Shown: positions 1 through 8,493 of the stretch, piece by piece
Layout: every line of letters starts with the position of its first letter
Numbering within the stretch: position 1 is the stretch's first letter
Assembly: GCF_001887355.1 (NCBI RefSeq)
Contig: NZ_MPIN01000005.1
Location: forward strand, 552,681-616,680
From: Cystobacter ferrugineus
Lineage (GTDB): Bacteria > Myxococcota > Myxococcia > Myxococcales > Myxococcaceae
Direction: 5' to 3'
Length of the DNA stretch: 64,000 bases
Notes under the pieces: model-generated
Told to the model about the DNA's origin: nothing
The model's database searches: none
What the model saw: the letters and a program-made list of their open reading frames with translations, nothing else
Position numbers and translations under genes: made by a program

Positions 1-588
1 GTTCTGGAGGTCGGCGGACACGTCGTCGAGCATGGCGACCTCGGTCCAGCCGGCCCGCGCCGGTGGCGCCCCGCGCAGGCTGTCCTCCATCACACGCGAG
101 CGCTGCTCCGCCGACAGCGGCCGGCCCGCCAGCACGCCGATCGCCTGCTCGACGCCGGCCGACGACTCGTAGAGGTGGGTCATCGACCGGCGTGCCTCCG
201 CGGGCACCCCGGTCGGCGTCGCGGGCGCCGGCGCCACCAGCACCAGCGCGCGCAGCCCGGCCGGCCGCCGAGACGCCACGAGCTGTGCCGTCTTGCCGCC
301 CATCGAGTGCCCGACCAGCACATAGTCGTCGAGGCCGAGCGCGCCGATCACCGCTTCGCAGTCATCGGCCAGCCGACGAATGTGATACCCCTCCGGCGTT
401 GGTGCCGCCTCCGAGTCACCCCAGCCCCGGTGGTCGTAGGCGATGCAGCGATGCGAGCCGCGCAGCCGTTCGATCACCTCTCGCCATGTTTTCGAGGAGC
501 CACCCCAGTAGTGAAGGAAGACCAGCGCCGGTCCCCCGCGCCCCTCGTCAGTCACGCTCAGCCGCAGTCCATTTGCCTTGATATGCAC
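1..588 (-). CDS. Alpha/beta-hydrolase fold protein, 3' end beyond the window
   Basis: The reading frame opens at a GTG (588-586) preceded by GGAGG at 596-600 and runs off the left edge, so only the first 196 residues are visible. It has a classic alpha/beta-hydrolase start: an oxyanion-loop HYWGG at residues 26-30, DHRGWGDS at 52-59, and the nucleophile elbow GHSMGG with Ser95. No signal peptide, so probably a cytoplasmic esterase, lactonase or haloperoxidase-like hydrolase; the substrate cannot be told. It is transcribed away from the LysR regulator at 685, with 96 bp between the two starts, the usual arrangement for a LysR-controlled target. The catalytic Asp and His lie outside the visible part. 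Confidence 0.85.
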   Translation of the reverse strand, partial: MHIKANGLRLSVTDEGRGGPALVFLHYWGGSSKTWREVIERLRGSHRCIAYDHRGWGDSEAAPTPEGYHIRRLADDCEAVIGALGLDDYVLVGHSMGGKTAQLVASRRPAGLRALVLVAPAPATPTGVPAEARRSMTHLYESSAGVEQAIGVLAGRPLSAEQRSRVMEDSLRGAPPARAGWTEVAMLDDVSADLQN

Positions 589-684
589 GTTCCTACCTCC
601 TGCACATCAAGCTATTCCCCGTGGCTCCATCCATCATCGGCGCTCTGGTTCCGGGACTCCGCACCGCGAGTGCATAATCGGCGA

Positions 685-1602
685 ATGGACCAGGTGGAGA
701 GCATGAGGGTGTTCGTGCAGGTCATCGGCAGCGGCAGCTTCGCCGGCGCCGCGCGGCGGCTGCGCCTGTCTCCCGGCATGGTCGGCAAGCACGTCCGAGC
801 CCTCGAGGACCGCCTGGGCGCGATGCTGCTGCATCGCACCACGCGCCGGCTTCGGCTGACCGAGGTCGGCGAGCGCTACTACCGTCGGTGCACGGCGATC
901 CTGGCGGACATCGACGACGCCGAGCGCGAGGCGCGCGCGCGCCAGGCCACGCCGCGTGGCCTGGTCCGCTTGAGCGCACCGGTGTCGTTCGGCGTGCTCC
1001 ACCTCGCCGCGGCGCTGGGCGACTTCGTGGCCGCGCACCCGGCGGTCACCCTCGACATCGGCTTGACCGATCAGTTCGTGGACCTGATGGCCGAGGGCCA
1101 CGACCTGGCACTGCGCATCGGGCAGCTCGGCGACTCGAGCCTGATGGCGCGGCGGCTGGCGCCCTGCCGCATGGTGGCGTGCGCATCGCCCGAGTACCTG
1201 CAACGGCACGGCGCCCCCGAGTCACCGGAGGCGCTGGCGCGACACGACTGCCTGTACTACACGGCGACGGCGGGGCCGGGCCGATGGCGCTTCGTGCGCA
1301 AGAAGCGCGAGCACGTCGTGCAGGTCACCGGCGGTGTCATCGCCAACAGCATGGACCTGCTGCGTGTGCTCGCCGTCAGCGGGCGCGGCATCGTCCTCGG
1401 GCCCACGTTCGTACTCGGCGCCGACCTCGCCTCCGGACGCCTGGTGCCGGTGCTCGACGGGTACGAGCTGCCCGCGCTCACCATTCATGCCGTCTATCCG
1501 CCCGGCCGCAACGTGCCGGCCAAGGTGCGTGCGGTCATCGATTTCCTGGCCACGCGGTTCGGACCCGAGCCGAGCTGGGATCGCTGGCGCGGCCGGACCT
1601 GA
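685..1602 (+). CDS. LysR-family transcriptional regulator (CrgA-like subgroup)
   Basis: 305 residues, the normal LysR length. The N-terminal winged HTH spans residues 1-60 (MDQVESMRVFVQVIGSGSFA, then LHRTTRRLRLTEVGERYY), and the rest is a type-2 periplasmic-binding-like effector domain ending in the conserved LxPALTIHAVYPPGRNVPAKVR region of this subgroup. The open frame extends further upstream, but ATG 685 is chosen because the family always starts about 10 residues before VFVxVxxxGSF. It is divergent from the hydrolase at 588 and probably controls it and itself. A TATGCAC/GTGCATA pair (582-588 and 670-676) brackets the shared promoter region, but I do not see a clear T-N11-A box. Confidence 0.93.
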   Translation: MDQVESMRVFVQVIGSGSFAGAARRLRLSPGMVGKHVRALEDRLGAMLLHRTTRRLRLTEVGERYYRRCTAILADIDDAEREARARQATPRGLVRLSAPVSFGVLHLAAALGDFVAAHPAVTLDIGLTDQFVDLMAEGHDLALRIGQLGDSSLMARRLAPCRMVACASPEYLQRHGAPESPEALARHDCLYYTATAGPGRWRFVRKKREHVVQVTGGVIANSMDLLRVLAVSGRGIVLGPTFVLGADLASGRLVPVLDGYELPALTIHAVYPPGRNVPAKVRAVIDFLATRFGPEPSWDRWRGRT

Positions 1603-2132
1603 GTGACGGACGTTCGCCGCAGTCGGCACACTGGTGACGCAGTAACCCCACTCGTTTCGAGTCCTTTGACACCGTCTCTGGGACACCGTCTCTGGAGGCT
1701 CGAGTCCCTCGTTTCGAGTCCTTTGACACCGTCTCTGGACACCGTCTCTGCCCCCACTTAGCGAGGAGTTGGGATTCAGGGGCTGGCACCGGAGCGTGGT
1801 ACGGCCTTCCTTGCGCCCCTCCTCATTGCACGCGGTACTGACTGCCAATGGCGCCCATGGTTCAACGTGCGCGGCCACCTCACCGAGCGTCCGCGTTGGC
1901 CACGCTCTGCACCAGCCCAGGGCTCCGCTCCACAGCGCCCAGCAGAGCAGGGGCGGGACCTCCTCGGGTTCGGCGCTCGCTTCGTCCTGCTCGAGCATGG
2001 GTCGAAAGGCTAGCGAAGCGCCCGGAACGGTCGCCCTCCCCTGGGACGAACGGAGCGCTGGCGGGGACCAACCGGGGCGGGTGTGGAACACCGACATCGT
2101 CTGCCGCAACGAGGCTTCTATAATGAACACAC
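1603..2132. other. 530-bp spacer without a convincing gene
   Basis: Open frames cross this stretch on both strands but none has a family-like sequence, a ribosome-binding site or a plausible codon pattern. It holds the repeat cluster at 1651-1750 and, just before the histidine kinase, a perfect TATAAT at 2119-2124, only 9 bp from the ATG and without a matching -35, so a weak promoter candidate at best. Confidence 0.6.
1651..1750. repeat. Nested direct repeats: 30-bp unit twice, 13-bp unit four times
   Basis: A 30-bp unit (starting CTCGTTTCGAG, ending CCGTCTCTG) occurs at 1651-1680 and exactly again at 1708-1737. Its last 13 bp, GACACCGTCTCTG, are repeated once more after each copy, giving four occurrences at 1668-1680, 1682-1694, 1725-1737 and 1738-1750. 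The array is intergenic, after the LysR gene. The high identity in non-coding DNA suggests recent duplication or a member of a dispersed genomic repeat family; copy number elsewhere in the genome cannot be judged from here. Confidence 0.85.
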
Positions 2133-4049
2133 ATGCACTCGCCTTCGCTCAAGTCATCGCCCTTCACGTTCGTGACGGGATTGCTCGTCTGGGCCATGAT
2201 TGGCTTCCGGCAGTTGGTGCTCGTGGCCGAAAAACCCTCGCTCCTGGAGGAATGGGCGACGCGGGGGTTGCTCGTTTCCTTCACGGCCTTTGGCATGGCC
2301 TTCTGTCTCAACATGCGCAGTCCCCGGGGCTCGCCCTCCCTCCTCGCGGTGCAGAGCCTCGGGGCACTGGGCGTGGTCGCCACGGGCCGTATCGGTCCCG
2401 AAGGAGGACTCCTCGCCCTCGTGGCGGCGCAGGCACCACTCCTCCTGCCGTCGCGACTCGCGGCCCTGTGGGTCGGAGGATTGTTGTTCTCGAATCTGAC
2501 CGTGCACCTGTGCTTCTTCCCACTGACGGTCGCCTGGACAAGATCGCTGGGCTATGCGGTCCTGTCGGCATTCACCTTCTCCGTGGCCCTCCTCCAGCAA
2601 CGAGAAGCGGACGGACGCCGGGAGCTGGCCCGGGTGAACAAGGAACTCGAGGCCGCCCAGGCACTGCTCGCCGAACGCGAGCGCGAACAGGAGCGGCTGC
2701 GCATCGCCCGGGATCTGCACGACTCGCTGGGCCATCACCTCACGGCCCTGTCGCTCAACCTGGAGGCGGCCTCGCACACCACCCAGGGCCCTGGCGTCGA
2801 GCATGTCCAGCGCGCCCGGAAGGTCTCGCGCACCCTGCTGGGCGAGGTGCGCCAGGTGGTGTCCTCCCTGCGCGAGGGCCACACTCAACGAGGGCTCGTG
2901 GACTGGTCCTCGATGAGGATGTCTCCTCCGTCCAGCCCCTTGCTCCTCCTGCGCACGACTGGAGCCGGGCTCTGGGCCATGGTGGGCATCGGTCAGATGG
3001 CACTCCTCGTGGGCGCTCCGTCACGGCTGGCGGAACCTCCGTTGTTGGTGTGGTTGATCTCCTTCCTGTCTTTTGGCGTGGCGTCCTGGCTCAACGTGGA
3101 CGGGCAACGGGGGTCGTCGTGTTTGCTCGGGGTGCAGGGCCTCGGAGTGCTGGGCGTGCTCGCCACCTCCCACGCTGCTTTCGAGGGGGTGCTGCTCTCC
3201 CTCATCGGCGTACGATTGCCTTTTTGCCTACCACCACGGCGCGCGGCCCTGTGGGTCGTGGGGTTGTCGCTCTCGAGCTCGCTCGTGTTCCTGGCCGTCT
3301 TCTCGCCGTGGCCCGCGTGGACGCGGGTGGTCAACAGCACGAGCCTCCTGGTCTTCAGCTTCAACGCGGCCCTCCTCCAGCAACGAGAAGCGGACGGACG
3401 CCGGGAGCTGGCCCGGGTGAACAAGGAACTCGAGGCCGCCCAGGCACTGCTCGCCGAGCGCGAGCGCGAACAGGAGCGGCTGCGCATCGCCCGGGATCTG
3501 CACGACTCGCTGGGCCATCACCTCACGGCCCTGTCGCTCAACCTGGAGGTGGCCTCGCACACCACCCAGGGCCCTGGCATCGAGCATGTCCAGCGCGCCC
3601 GGAAGGTCTCGCGCACCCTGCTGGGCGAGGTGCGCCAGGTGGTGTCCTCCCTGCGCGAGGGCCACACTCACCTGGCCCCCGCCCTGCGCTCTCTGGTACG
3701 CGACGTGCCCGGGCTCGTCATCCACCTGGAAGTCCCGGAGGACCTGTCCCTCTCCAGACCCGAGGCGGCCCACTCCGTCTTCAGTTGCGTGCAGGAAGTC
3801 ATCACCAACACCCTGCGTCATGCGAGCGCGAGCCACTTGTGGATCGAAGTCACCGCCGCCGAGGCGGGGGGCGTCCAGGTGCATGCGAGGGATGACGGGC
3901 GGGGGGCGTTCACGCTCAAGCCCGGCGCGGGCTTGTCCGGCATGCGCGAGCGCTTCACTCGCCTGGGCGGTCGCGTGGAGTTGCACCCCGTGGAGGGACA
4001 AGGCATGGAGCTGGTGGCCTGGCTGCCGGATTCGGCGGTGCTCGGGTGA
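2133..4049 (+). CDS. NarL-type (HisKA_3) histidine kinase with duplicated sensor and DHp units
   Basis: 638 residues. Order: membrane sensor 1 (about residues 10-155), coiled linker and HisKA_3 DHp 1 with His196 (RDLHDSLGHH), a short junction around residue 252, membrane sensor 2 (about 270-410), DHp 2 with His457, and one HATPase_c domain (N-box Asn559 in TNTLRHAS; G1 box DDGRG at 587-591). The ordinary family has one sensor, one DHp and one ATPase domain in 350-450 residues. The DHp-coding segments 2586-2887 and 3369-3670 are almost identical (I see three or four mismatches) with a 783-bp period, while the two sensors have diverged. No response regulator is adjacent, so it is an orphan kinase. 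DHp 1 could only be phosphorylated by the downstream ATPase domain or by a partner subunit. Confidence 0.85.
   Translation: MHSPSLKSSPFTFVTGLLVWAMIGFRQLVLVAEKPSLLEEWATRGLLVSFTAFGMAFCLNMRSPRGSPSLLAVQSLGALGVVATGRIGPEGGLLALVAAQAPLLLPSRLAALWVGGLLFSNLTVHLCFFPLTVAWTRSLGYAVLSAFTFSVALLQQREADGRRELARVNKELEAAQALLAEREREQERLRIARDLHDSLGHHLTALSLNLEAASHTTQGPGVEHVQRARKVSRTLLGEVRQVVSSLREGHTQRGLVDWSSMRMSPPSSPLLLLRTTGAGLWAMVGIGQMALLVGAPSRLAEPPLLVWLISFLSFGVASWLNVDGQRGSSCLLGVQGLGVLGVLATSHAAFEGVLLSLIGVRLPFCLPPRRAALWVVGLSLSSSLVFLAVFSPWPAWTRVVNSTSLLVFSFNAALLQQREADGRRELARVNKELEAAQALLAEREREQERLRIARDLHDSLGHHLTALSLNLEVASHTTQGPGIEHVQRARKVSRTLLGEVRQVVSSLREGHTHLAPALRSLVRDVPGLVIHLEVPEDLSLSRPEAAHSVFSCVQEVITNTLRHASASHLWIEVTAAEAGGVQVHARDDGRGAFTLKPGAGLSGMRERFTRLGGRVELHPVEGQGMELVAWLPDSAVLG
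2586..2887 (+). repeat. First copy of a 302-bp near-identical intragenic repeat
   Basis: It encodes the coiled linker and DHp domain of the kinase and matches 3369-3670 at a fixed offset of 783 bp (261 codons). The few differences I see include an A/G near 2687, C/T in the GCG/GTG codon after LNLE, and G/A in the V/I codon before EHVQ. The flanking sensor-coding DNA is clearly diverged, so similarity stops sharply at the repeat ends. Confidence 0.9.
3369..3670 (+). repeat. Second copy of the 302-bp near-identical intragenic repeat
   Basis: Partner of 2586-2887. It ends at the same GAGGGCCACACTCA sequence, after which this copy continues into the ATPase domain whereas the first copy switches into the second sensor. 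Confidence 0.9.
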
Positions 4050-4292
4050 GCCGCGAACGTCGTTGCACCCAGGCCGCGTGAGCGAGCATTCCGGGCTCAT
4101 CCATTTTTCATGGTTTTAGCGGTTTTCCTTTACAGCCTAGATTTCCCGGTGCCATGTTCCCGGAGCCCCCGGGTTCAGGGGGGGTCCTGACTCTGGCAGC
4201 GCGTCCGCGGCTTCCTTCCGCTCCGATGCCGGGCTCAGCTGATCGGCCTTCACGCGCCCGTCACGCGCATTCCCATTCCGGGAGGTTGTCTC

Positions 4293-7200
4293 ATGTTCGA
4301 GTCTCACCGCCGCCGAGCGAGGTTGCTCGCGACCACGTTGCTCTCCACGGTGGCCGGGGCCGGCCTGTCGGCCCTGCCCGCTCACGCCGCCCTCGGCTCC
4401 GTCACCAGTGCCTCCCTCTCGGGTGACACCCTCACCCTCACTGTCGGCGGCGACAAGCTCCTTGTCCAGGCCCTGCGCCCGGACATCGTCAAGGTGGACT
4501 ACCGCCCCGGTGGCGTCGCCGATCCCCCCACCGCCGTCATCGATCCCGCCAAGACGTGGGCCGCGGGCAACATCACCTCCGCCGACATGGCGTCCAATCC
4601 CATCGTGGTCACCACGGCGCAGCTGACCGTGAAGATCAGCCGGAATCCCGCCCGCCTCTCCGTCTTCGACGCCACGGGAGCGCTGGTGCTGAGCGAGCAG
4701 GCCGCCGAGGGCGTGTATGCGGACGGGGTGAAGTTCAACCATGGGTCCGGACAGGCGTTCTACGGCATCACCGGCAACCCGGTGCCCTGGGCCGAGAAGG
4801 ATCCCAAGCAGAACCTCGCCGAGGGCATGCAGCGCAACGACGGCGGCCGGGTCAACGCCAACATGCAGGGGGACGGTGGGGCTCCGCTCGCCTTCACCAA
4901 CCGTTATGGGTTGCTGGTGGACTCCATCGATGGGGACTTCGCCATCACCGACACCACCCTGGAGTTCAGTGGCGTGTCGACTCGCAACGTCGCGTACTAC
5001 GTCCTGGTCGGTCCGCCCCGGCAGGTGATGGCGGGCGTCGCGGAGATCTCCGGCAAGCCCGCCCTGTCACCCAAGTGGGCCCTGGGGCTCAACAACAGCG
5101 AGTGGGGCACCACGCAGACGGAGGTCACCTCGATCGTCCAGGGCTACCGGGATCGGAAGATCCCCCTGGATGCCTTCACCCTGGACTTCGACTTCAAGGC
5201 CTGGGGCGAGGACGACTATGGCGAGTTCCGGTGGAACTCGACCTCCGCCAGCGGCAACGTGAACCCGAACAAGTTCCCCAGCGGGGCGTCCGGGACGTTC
5301 GCCCGGGACATGGCGGCCAGGGGAGTCATGTTGATGGGGATCATGAAGCCCCGGGTGATCGTCGGGAAGGCGGGCGGAGGCACCACGGCGCAGGGACAGT
5401 GGGCGCGCACCAACAACTGCTTCTACCCGGGCCTGGCCGATTACACCGAGTACTTCTCCGGCCGGCCCGCCAACGACGTCGACTTCTCCAAGCAGACGTG
5501 CCGTGACTGGTATTGGCAGCACTCCCGGACGCTGTTCGACGGGGGCATCGCGGGCTGGTGGAACGACGAGGCCGACGAGGCGAACGGATTCATCTTCAAC
5601 AGCCTCCAGCACACCAACATGCAGCGGTCGCTGTATGACGGGCAGCGGGCGTACTCGGACCGGCGGGTGTTCTCGCTCAACCGCAACTTCTACCTCGGCG
5701 CCCAGCGCTACGGCTACGGCATGTGGTCCGGCGACATCGAATCCGGGTTCGGCAACATGGCCGATCAGCGCACCCGCATGCTCACCAGCATCAACATCGG
5801 CGAGAGCAAATGGGGCATGGACATCGGCGGCTTCTTCGGGGATCCGTCCTCGGAGAACTACGCGCGTTGGATGCAGTTCGGCGCGTTCGTGCCCATCTAC
5901 CGGGTCCATGGCGTAGATGGCAAGCAGCGCCAACCGTGGGTCTACGGGGCCACCGCGGAGAGCGCGGCCAGGCGCGCGATCGAGCTGCGCAGCCGGTTGA
6001 TGCCCTACCTGTATGCCCATGAGCGGATCAACTACGAGACGGGTATCGGTCTGGTGCGGCCCCTGTTCTACGACTACCCCACCGATCCGAACGCCGCGAA
6101 CCTCACCAGCGAGTGGATGTTCGGCGAGTCGCTGCTCGTGGCGCCCGTCGTCGAGCCGGGGGCTGCCAGCAAGCAGGTGTACCTGCCCGCGGGCACCTGG
6201 ATCGACTACACCCGTGGCTCCGTCTACACGGGCCCCCTCACGTTCAACTACCCGGTCAACGCGTCCACCTGGCAGGACATCCCGCTGTTCGTCAAGGCGG
6301 GCGCCATCCTCCCGACCCAGGAGGTGCTGCAGTACGTGAGCGAGAAGCCCGTCAAGCAGATCGACCTCGATGTCTTCCCCACCACGGCCCGGAGCGAGTT
6401 CACCCTCTACGACGACGACGGCCTGACCCGGGCCTATGAGAACGGGGTCTTCTTCAAGCAGCGCATCACCGCGCAGCGCACGAGCACCTCCGTCACCGTG
6501 GAGACCCAGGCGAAGACCGGCAGCTTCAGCCCGGCGCTCACCCACTACATCGTGAAGGTCAACGCCACGACGGGCACGGCGGCGCGGATCAACGGGACCG
6601 CCCCCACCCGCTACGGCGACCTCGCGGCGCTCAAGGCCGCCACGGGCGAGGGGTGGACGACGGGTGTCGATGTCTATGGTCCGTACACCGCGGTGCGCAT
6701 CGCGGCTGGGGTAGCGCGGACGGTCGTGGTCGACGGAACCCCGAGCACTCCCCCCCCTCCCCCCCTGACGAGCGTGCTCGAGGCGGAGGACGCGGCGCTG
6801 TCCTCGGGCGCGATCGCCCTGAGCGACCACCCGGGCTACTCCGGGCGCGGGTTCGTCGCCGGATACTGGAACTCCGGAGCGAGCACCAGGTTCACCTTGC
6901 AGGCCAGCACGGCGGGCACCTACTCCGCGACCCTGAAGTACAGCAACGCCAACGGCTCGGCCAGGACGCTCACCCTGGACGTGAATGGCGCGCGCACCCA
7001 GCTCACCCTGCCCGCGACGGCGAATTGGGACACCTGGTCGACCTACACCGCGCGAATCCCGCTGAACGCGGGCACCAATACCCTCTCCTACGTCTACGCC
7101 CCGGGAGACTCGGCCCACGTCAACCTCGACTCCCTGACGATCTCACCCCTCCCGACGATTGTGCTCGAGGCGGAGGACGCGGTGCTGTCCTCGGGCGCGC

Positions 7201-7538
7201 TCGCCCTGAACGACCACACGGGCTACTCCGGACGCGGGTTCGTCGCCGGGTACTGGAACTCCGGCGCGGCCACCACGTTCTCCTTGCAGGCCAGCACGGC
7301 GGGCACCTACTCCGCGACCCTGAAGTACAGCAACGCCAACGGCTCGGCCAGGACGCTCACCCTGGAGGTGAATGGCGCGCGCACCCAGCTCACCCTGCCC
7401 GCGACGGCGAATTGGGACACCTGGTCGACCTACACCGCGCGAATCCCGCTGAACGCGGGCACCAATACCCTCTCCTACGTCTACGCCCCGGGAGACTCGG
7501 CCCACGTCAACCTCGACTCCTTGACGATCGCACCGTAG
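4293..7538 (+). CDS. Secreted GH31 alpha-glycosidase with two C-terminal CBM35/CBM6-like modules
   Basis: 1081 residues. A Sec signal peptide (RRR, hydrophobic core, cut after PAHA at about residue 32) is followed by a galactose-mutarotase-like N-domain, the GH31 barrel and a Pro-rich linker (TPSTPPPPP). The likely nucleophile is Asp425 in GWWNDEADE, and the acid/base is Asp481 in WSGDIES, followed by the family signature MDIGGFFG. Two roughly 125-residue beta-sandwich CBMs start at residues 828 and 957 (EAEDA...GYSGRGFV...LDSLTI). GH31 enzymes release or transfer alpha-linked glucose or xylose; the exact linkage cannot be read here. GGGAGG upstream supports ATG 4293. A hairpin follows the stop. 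It probably acts outside the cell on glucans. Confidence 0.93.
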   Translation: MFESHRRRARLLATTLLSTVAGAGLSALPAHAALGSVTSASLSGDTLTLTVGGDKLLVQALRPDIVKVDYRPGGVADPPTAVIDPAKTWAAGNITSADMASNPIVVTTAQLTVKISRNPARLSVFDATGALVLSEQAAEGVYADGVKFNHGSGQAFYGITGNPVPWAEKDPKQNLAEGMQRNDGGRVNANMQGDGGAPLAFTNRYGLLVDSIDGDFAITDTTLEFSGVSTRNVAYYVLVGPPRQVMAGVAEISGKPALSPKWALGLNNSEWGTTQTEVTSIVQGYRDRKIPLDAFTLDFDFKAWGEDDYGEFRWNSTSASGNVNPNKFPSGASGTFARDMAARGVMLMGIMKPRVIVGKAGGGTTAQGQWARTNNCFYPGLADYTEYFSGRPANDVDFSKQTCRDWYWQHSRTLFDGGIAGWWNDEADEANGFIFNSLQHTNMQRSLYDGQRAYSDRRVFSLNRNFYLGAQRYGYGMWSGDIESGFGNMADQRTRMLTSINIGESKWGMDIGGFFGDPSSENYARWMQFGAFVPIYRVHGVDGKQRQPWVYGATAESAARRAIELRSRLMPYLYAHERINYETGIGLVRPLFYDYPTDPNAANLTSEWMFGESLLVAPVVEPGAASKQVYLPAGTWIDYTRGSVYTGPLTFNYPVNASTWQDIPLFVKAGAILPTQEVLQYVSEKPVKQIDLDVFPTTARSEFTLYDDDGLTRAYENGVFFKQRITAQRTSTSVTVETQAKTGSFSPALTHYIVKVNATTGTAARINGTAPTRYGDLAALKAATGEGWTTGVDVYGPYTAVRIAAGVARTVVVDGTPSTPPPPPLTSVLEAEDAALSSGAIALSDHPGYSGRGFVAGYWNSGASTRFTLQASTAGTYSATLKYSNANGSARTLTLDVNGARTQLTLPATANWDTWSTYTARIPLNAGTNTLSYVYAPGDSAHVNLDSLTISPLPTIVLEAEDAVLSSGALALNDHTGYSGRGFVAGYWNSGAATTFSLQASTAGTYSATLKYSNANGSARTLTLEVNGARTQLTLPATANWDTWSTYTARIPLNAGTNTLSYVYAPGDSAHVNLDSLTIAP
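6774..7538 (+). repeat. Tandem duplicated CBM-coding unit (387-bp period)
   Basis: Unit 1 begins at GTGCTCGAGGCGGAGGA (6774) and unit 2 at 7161 with the same sequence. Long stretches are identical at DNA level, with only scattered substitutions, so the module was duplicated recently, in frame, at the 3' end of the gene. Confidence 0.9.
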
Positions 7539-7561
7539 CGGACCACGGGATGCTCGTCCTC

Positions 7562-7586
7562 GCCCCCGTCACCGCATGGCGGGGGC
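7562..7586 (+). terminator. Hairpin after the GH31 gene
   Basis: GCCCCCG (7562-7568) pairs with CGGGGGC (7580-7586) across an 11-nt loop, 24 bp after the stop codon. There is no strong T-run, as is common in high-GC genomes. Confidence 0.6.
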
Positions 7587-7919
7587 CCTTCGCTAAAGCC
7601 AGACAGCCTCCAGGCGTTCCCTCCCTCCTGTGATACGGAATGGGACCCATACGAGGTCGATTCCCGCCAACTGCGTCGCTGTCGGCAATCCCTGCCGGGT
7701 TGTTCGCCATCTGAAGCCAGAGGCTCGCTGAACAGGGACATCCAGGCTCGCGTCGAGACGTTCCTCCGCGAGCTTCGGGCTCCAGCATGTCCCATGGCCA
7801 CGTGCCGTCTCTGAGCGCTCACCCCCCGGCCCCGCTCACCCACAAGCGCGGGCTGGACTTTTGTTCAGGCAACGGATACTTCTCTGGCGAATGGCAACCA
7901 GCGGGGATGAGGAACACCC
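7587..7919. other. Spacer between the GH31 gene and the 160-aa gene
   Basis: About 330 bp. One plus-strand frame stays open from roughly 7629 to 7814 but has no start codon or ribosome-binding site and resembles no family I know; it could be decayed coding DNA. No clear promoter is visible. Confidence 0.5.
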
Positions 7920-8402
7920 ATGAGCGCCGAGCGCACGCCTGCCGAGCCCGAAGTCATGGAGCCCACGTTCTGGCGGAAGAACGGCTGGGCGGCCAGGGTC
8001 ATCAAGAACGAGGAGGACGACGGCTGGGCCGTGGAGATCCGCAAGCAGGGGATCTCCGAGCCCGTCCTCATCAGCCCGTGGGTGATGGGCCGCGACAAGA
8101 AGAACCCCAAGCCCTTCGATGCGGCGGCGTTCGCCACCTTCGTGAAGACGGCCTCGGAGGTCCTCGATCGCTCCGCGCGACAGCGCGACCAGGCCTTGAC
8201 CCGGAAGCTCTCCATCGCCTGGGAGGGCCGCTGGTACGAGGTTCGGCTCGAGATCGTGGCCGATGAGTATGAGCCCCACGCGCTGCTCTCGGCCATCGAC
8301 GACGCTGGCGCGACCGTCGCGAAGCATCACGTGCCCGTGAGCTTCAAGTTCACCCGGGACATCGCCAACGAGTGGGTGCGCGGCGGATTCGGCGAGCCCT
8401 GA
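7920..8402 (+). CDS. Conserved-looking hypothetical protein, 160 aa
   Basis: A charged, soluble 160-residue protein without signal peptide or membrane segment. Trp-rich patches (FWRKNGWAARVIKNEEDDGW, WEGRWYEVRLEI) and alternating hydrophobic/charged residues suggest a mixed alpha/beta fold. I do not recognise a family. The ATG has a short AGGA upstream, and the coding pattern matches neighbouring genes, so the gene is probably real. It is convergent with the GST gene, 91 bp away, and belongs to no operon that I can see. Confidence 0.7.
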   Translation: MSAERTPAEPEVMEPTFWRKNGWAARVIKNEEDDGWAVEIRKQGISEPVLISPWVMGRDKKNPKPFDAAAFATFVKTASEVLDRSARQRDQALTRKLSIAWEGRWYEVRLEIVADEYEPHALLSAIDDAGATVAKHHVPVSFKFTRDIANEWVRGGFGEP

Positions 8403-8493
8403 GCGGGCTCCCTGCTCCTCTTCGAGCAGCTTGAGCCAGTATCGGTGTCGAAGAACTCGAGCGACGCGACCTGCAGGAGCCCGAGCAGGGCCC

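Noticed and set aside
63-581. Plus-strand frame rich in Pro, Arg and Ala
   Set aside because: It is the antisense shadow of the alpha/beta hydrolase gene on the minus strand, whose GHSMGG elbow, ribosome-binding site and codon pattern are convincing.
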